Positions 61,635 through 64,000 of a stretch of DNA of 64,000 bases are shown in pieces (within the stretch, counting starts at the first letter, position 1; each line of letters opens with the position of its first letter). The stretch lies in the NCBI GenBank assembly GCA_041676625.1, contig JBAYRN010000015.1, forward strand, positions 1-64,000. Direction: 5' to 3'. The notes beneath the pieces were generated by a model that saw only the letters and a program-made list of their open reading frames with translations, ran no database searches and had not been told where the DNA came from. Both the position numbers and the translations under genes were made by a program. This DNA comes from JAEXNA01 sp041676625 (GTDB lineage Bacteria > Vulcanimicrobiota > Xenobia > Xenobiales > JADMJV01).

Positions 61635-61691
61635 GGATCGGCAGGTTCCCCACCCTGCCGCAAGGAAATGCCCTTCCTTCTGGAGGTGTGC

Positions 61692-63371
61692 GTGAAACGT
61701 CATAACGACATTCGGGTGACCGGCCTGGACAGCAGCGTCGGTACCAAGACCAGCAAAGCTACGGACAATGGAACCAGGTTCGGCTCCACTTCGCCGCAGG
61801 ATATACCTGGATGGGCTGAACTTTTCACCCCACCCCCCGGCTCCCAGGAGGAGGAAGAGCGCTTCGCCCGGCTGTACGCTCAACTTCCTGCTCTCTGGAC
61901 CAGCCTCATGGCCGACGGCCACGTGGAGCAAACCGTGCTGGTCGTGCCTTCCCTCAGCCTGGACAAGGAAGAACTCCAGAAACTCAAAGGTGTCCGGCAC
62001 TACGAAGAGCGCCTTCTGTTTCTTCTGATCCTCCTCTCGCTGCCCAAGACCCGAGTGATCTTCGTAACCTCCGAGCCGATCCACCCCCACATCATCGACT
62101 ACTATCTGCAACTGCTTCCGGGCATCCCGTTTTCCCACGCTCGTCGTCGCCTGGAGATGTTCGCCACCCACGACTCCAATCATCACAAGTGTCTGACCCA
62201 GAAGATCCTGGAACGCCCCGCCCTGATGCGGCGCATTCGCAAGGCCATCGGAGATGCCAAAAACACCCATCTGACCGTGTTCAATGTGACCCCGGCCGAA
62301 AAACAGCTCTCGGTGGCCCTGGACATACCCTTGCTGGGCCCTGATCCCAAGCACCTGCACCACGGATCGAAGAGCGGATCCCGCAAACTGTTTCGAGAGG
62401 CCGGGGTGCCCATGCCGGAAGGTTTCGAAGACCTAAAATCGGCCGACGACATCTTCGATTGCTGTCTAAAACTTTGGAAACGAAAACCAGGACTCAAGAA
62501 AGTCGTGATCAAAATCAATGAAGGCTTCTCGGGCGAGGGCAACGCGATTATGCCTTTGGACTGCCTGGAAGGTGTGACCGACCCCCAAAAAGCGCGCGAA
62601 ATCCTGGTCCAGGAGGTGCCCGCCCGGGCCCGCTACCAGGCCCCCGGCATGAACTGGGACGGCTTCCTCAAGAAATTCATTGAAATGGAAGGCATCGTGG
62701 AAGAATTCCTGGAGGGGGATCCCAAGGAGTCTCCTTCGGTGCAACTCCGGATCACTCCCATGGGCGAATCCCAACTCATCTCCACCCACGACCAGAAACT
62801 GGGCGGTCCGGATGGGCAGGTCTTCATAGGCTGCTCCTTCCCGGCCAGCCCCACCTACCGGGCCGAACTCCACAAGGCTGGCGGCGCCATCGGGGAGGTC
62901 CTGGCCAACGCCGGCGTGATCGGCCGGCTATCCATCGACTTTCTGGCCATCCCCAAGGACGGCGGCGGTTGGGATATGTTTGCCGTCGAGATCAACCTGC
63001 GCAAGGGCGGGACCACCCACCCCTTCCGCACCCTGCAGTTTCTCACCGGTGGTCGCTACAATCCGGAGACCGGTACTTTTCAGAGCGGCACCTCGATCCC
63101 TAAATACTACTTCGCTTCGGACAACCTGGAAAACGAGAAGTACAAAGGACTGTTACCCCAGGACCTGATCGATATCGTGACCTACACCGGCTTGCACTAC
63201 AACAGCTCTTCCAACACCGGAGTGGTCTTCCACATGATCGGAGCCCTCTCCGAATTTGGAAAAATAGGCGTGACCTGCGTGGGAGACTCCCCCGAAGAAG
63301 CCGAGCAACTTTACCAGAGAACTCTAGAGACCCTGGATTGGGCAACCGAGAGTTCGGACTGGATCGTTTAA
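61692..63371 (+). CDS. ATP-grasp ligase with PGM1-like C-terminal domain
   Basis: The 559-residue protein begins at GTG 61692, with GGAGG 5 nt upstream. The middle contains an ATP-grasp core (SRKLFREAGVPMPEG, LKKVVIKINEGFSGEGNAIM, EGIVEEFLEGDPKESPSVQL, WDMFAVEINLRKGGTTHPFR, with the metal ligands in the last). The C-terminal ~100 residues (HYNSSSNTGVVFHMIGALSE then GKIGVTCVGDSPEEAEQLYQ) match the PGM1-C domain of the pheganomycin peptide ligase. It would form an amide or peptide bond using ATP. No peptide substrate gene is adjacent. It converges with ppa by a 4-bp overlap. Confidence 0.87.
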   Translation: MKRHNDIRVTGLDSSVGTKTSKATDNGTRFGSTSPQDIPGWAELFTPPPGSQEEEERFARLYAQLPALWTSLMADGHVEQTVLVVPSLSLDKEELQKLKGVRHYEERLLFLLILLSLPKTRVIFVTSEPIHPHIIDYYLQLLPGIPFSHARRRLEMFATHDSNHHKCLTQKILERPALMRRIRKAIGDAKNTHLTVFNVTPAEKQLSVALDIPLLGPDPKHLHHGSKSGSRKLFREAGVPMPEGFEDLKSADDIFDCCLKLWKRKPGLKKVVIKINEGFSGEGNAIMPLDCLEGVTDPQKAREILVQEVPARARYQAPGMNWDGFLKKFIEMEGIVEEFLEGDPKESPSVQLRITPMGESQLISTHDQKLGGPDGQVFIGCSFPASPTYRAELHKAGGAIGEVLANAGVIGRLSIDFLAIPKDGGGWDMFAVEINLRKGGTTHPFRTLQFLTGGRYNPETGTFQSGTSIPKYYFASDNLENEKYKGLLPQDLIDIVTYTGLHYNSSSNTGVVFHMIGALSEFGKIGVTCVGDSPEEAEQLYQRTLETLDWATESSDWIV

Positions 63372-64000
63372 CGGGCGTTGGTCAGATGCTCGATCAGGTC
63401 CTGGAATCGCTGGTTGGGGTTGTCGAATTTATCTTCGTAATCCTCCAGCGAATACTGCAGGACCTTCAGGGCTTCGGCTCGCCCATAGACCGACTCGATC
63501 TCCACGTTGCGCGCCTTGGTGGAACTGGGTAGATCCTTGTAAGAAAGAAAGTAGTGGCACAGCCGTTCCACCAACTGCTCGGGAAGCCCCGTGACATCGG
63601 TGATCTGTCCGTAGACCGCATCGTCTTTCATCACCGCGATGATCTTGTCATCGGCCTCGTGGGCATCGAGCATCCGAATCCCCCCGATCGGGATACCCGT
63701 GACCAGCAGATCTCCATGGGAGATCGAACGCTCCGAGAAAACGCAAATGTCGATGGGATCGCCATCCCCCTTGATTTCGGAGTTACCGGTTTTCATGGCC
63801 GAGTAGTTGCCCACTCGCGTACCGCAGTAAGTTCGAGGAACGAATCCGTAGAGACAGGGCGGCTGAGAAGAAAACTTTTGGGGGCGGTCTAGCTTGAGAT
63901 AGCCGGAGGCTTTATCCACCTCGTATTTTACCGTGTCGGTGGGCACCTGCTCGATAAACACCGAGAGTTCCGCCGGAAATCCCGCTCCCGGCGAGACGCC
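63368..64000 (-). CDS. ppa: Inorganic pyrophosphatase (N-terminus beyond window)
   Basis: The frame is open to the right edge (at least 210 residues). It has FIEQVPTDTVKYEVDKASG, PPCLYGFVPRTYCG, the metal-binding GDGDPIDICVFSE and EADDKIIAVMKDD (Asp ligands). It hydrolyses pyrophosphate to two phosphates, driving biosynthetic reactions. The region before FIEQ (AELSV) fits the family, so the start is outside the window. Confidence 0.93.
   Translation of the reverse strand, partial: GVSPGAGFPAELSVFIEQVPTDTVKYEVDKASGYLKLDRPQKFSSQPPCLYGFVPRTYCGTRVGNYSAMKTGNSEIKGDGDPIDICVFSERSISHGDLLVTGIPIGGIRMLDAHEADDKIIAVMKDDAVYGQITDVTGLPEQLVERLCHYFLSYKDLPSSTKARNVEIESVYGRAEALKVLQYSLEDYEDKFDNPNQRFQDLIEHLTNAR

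Noticed and set aside
1..64000. CRISPR arrays, rRNA/tRNA genes, integrases, transposases
   Set aside because: No direct-repeat arrays, RNA-gene signatures or recombinase motifs were recognised in the reading; a covariance-model scan for tRNAs was not possible.

Overview
The window is bacterial chromosome, gene-dense and moderately GC-rich, with many GTG and TTG starts and many genes that overlap by a few bases. No rRNA, tRNA, CRISPR array, prophage or intact insertion sequence was recognised. SepF, Hanks-type kinases with FHA partners, two-component proteins, type IV pilus-like genes, HTTM proteins and a glycine cleavage system together suggest a Gram-negative-like member of a deep Terrabacteria lineage (for example Eremiobacterota/Xenobia, Armatimonadota or a non-photosynthetic Cyanobacteria relative). 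This placement is an inference from gene content, not a phylogeny.

Layout. 1-5 kb: end of a protein kinase gene, a PilC/GspF-like protein, a response regulator, a DUF433/DUF5615 toxin-antitoxin pair, a 166-bp inverted-repeat element and ahcY. 5-13 kb: an ATPase-LuxR regulator divergent from a hotdog thioesterase and a DUF5522 protein, an aromatic amino acid decarboxylase coupled to a six-hairpin glycosidase, a hairpin cluster, and an asparaginase with an extra C-terminal domain. 13-20 kb: a large membrane-anchored surface protein, ferritin and SbcCD, in which the SbcD nuclease site is degenerate. 20-31.5 kb: ten minus-strand genes in one run: a Gld-type ABC system with its auxiliary proteins, an adenosine kinase-like gene, and three pilin-like genes between two HTTM proteins. 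31.5-38.7 kb: a convergent response regulator and histidine kinase, a secreted protein, trehalase, a short zinc dehydrogenase and ornithine aminotransferase.

38.8-43.3 kb: a membrane pseudokinase, a receptor-like kinase and a membrane FHA protein in one operon, facing sepF. 43.4-52.7 kb: a minus-strand run with yggS, a degenerate PilT-like protein, hutH, a GNAT enzyme, gcvH, gcvT, ribF, a REC-GGDEF protein and a SPOR protein. 53-64 kb: a 51-residue membrane ORF, a DUF4912-GH57 fusion, a thiolase/FadJ beta-oxidation pair, a GAF-cyclase, a PGM1-like ATP-grasp ligase and the 3' part of a pyrophosphatase gene.

The most notable point is that three proteins from enzyme families (SbcD, PilT and a Hanks kinase) have each lost several catalytic residues while keeping an intact reading frame in a sensible operon. 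This suggests scaffold or regulatory roles rather than gene decay.
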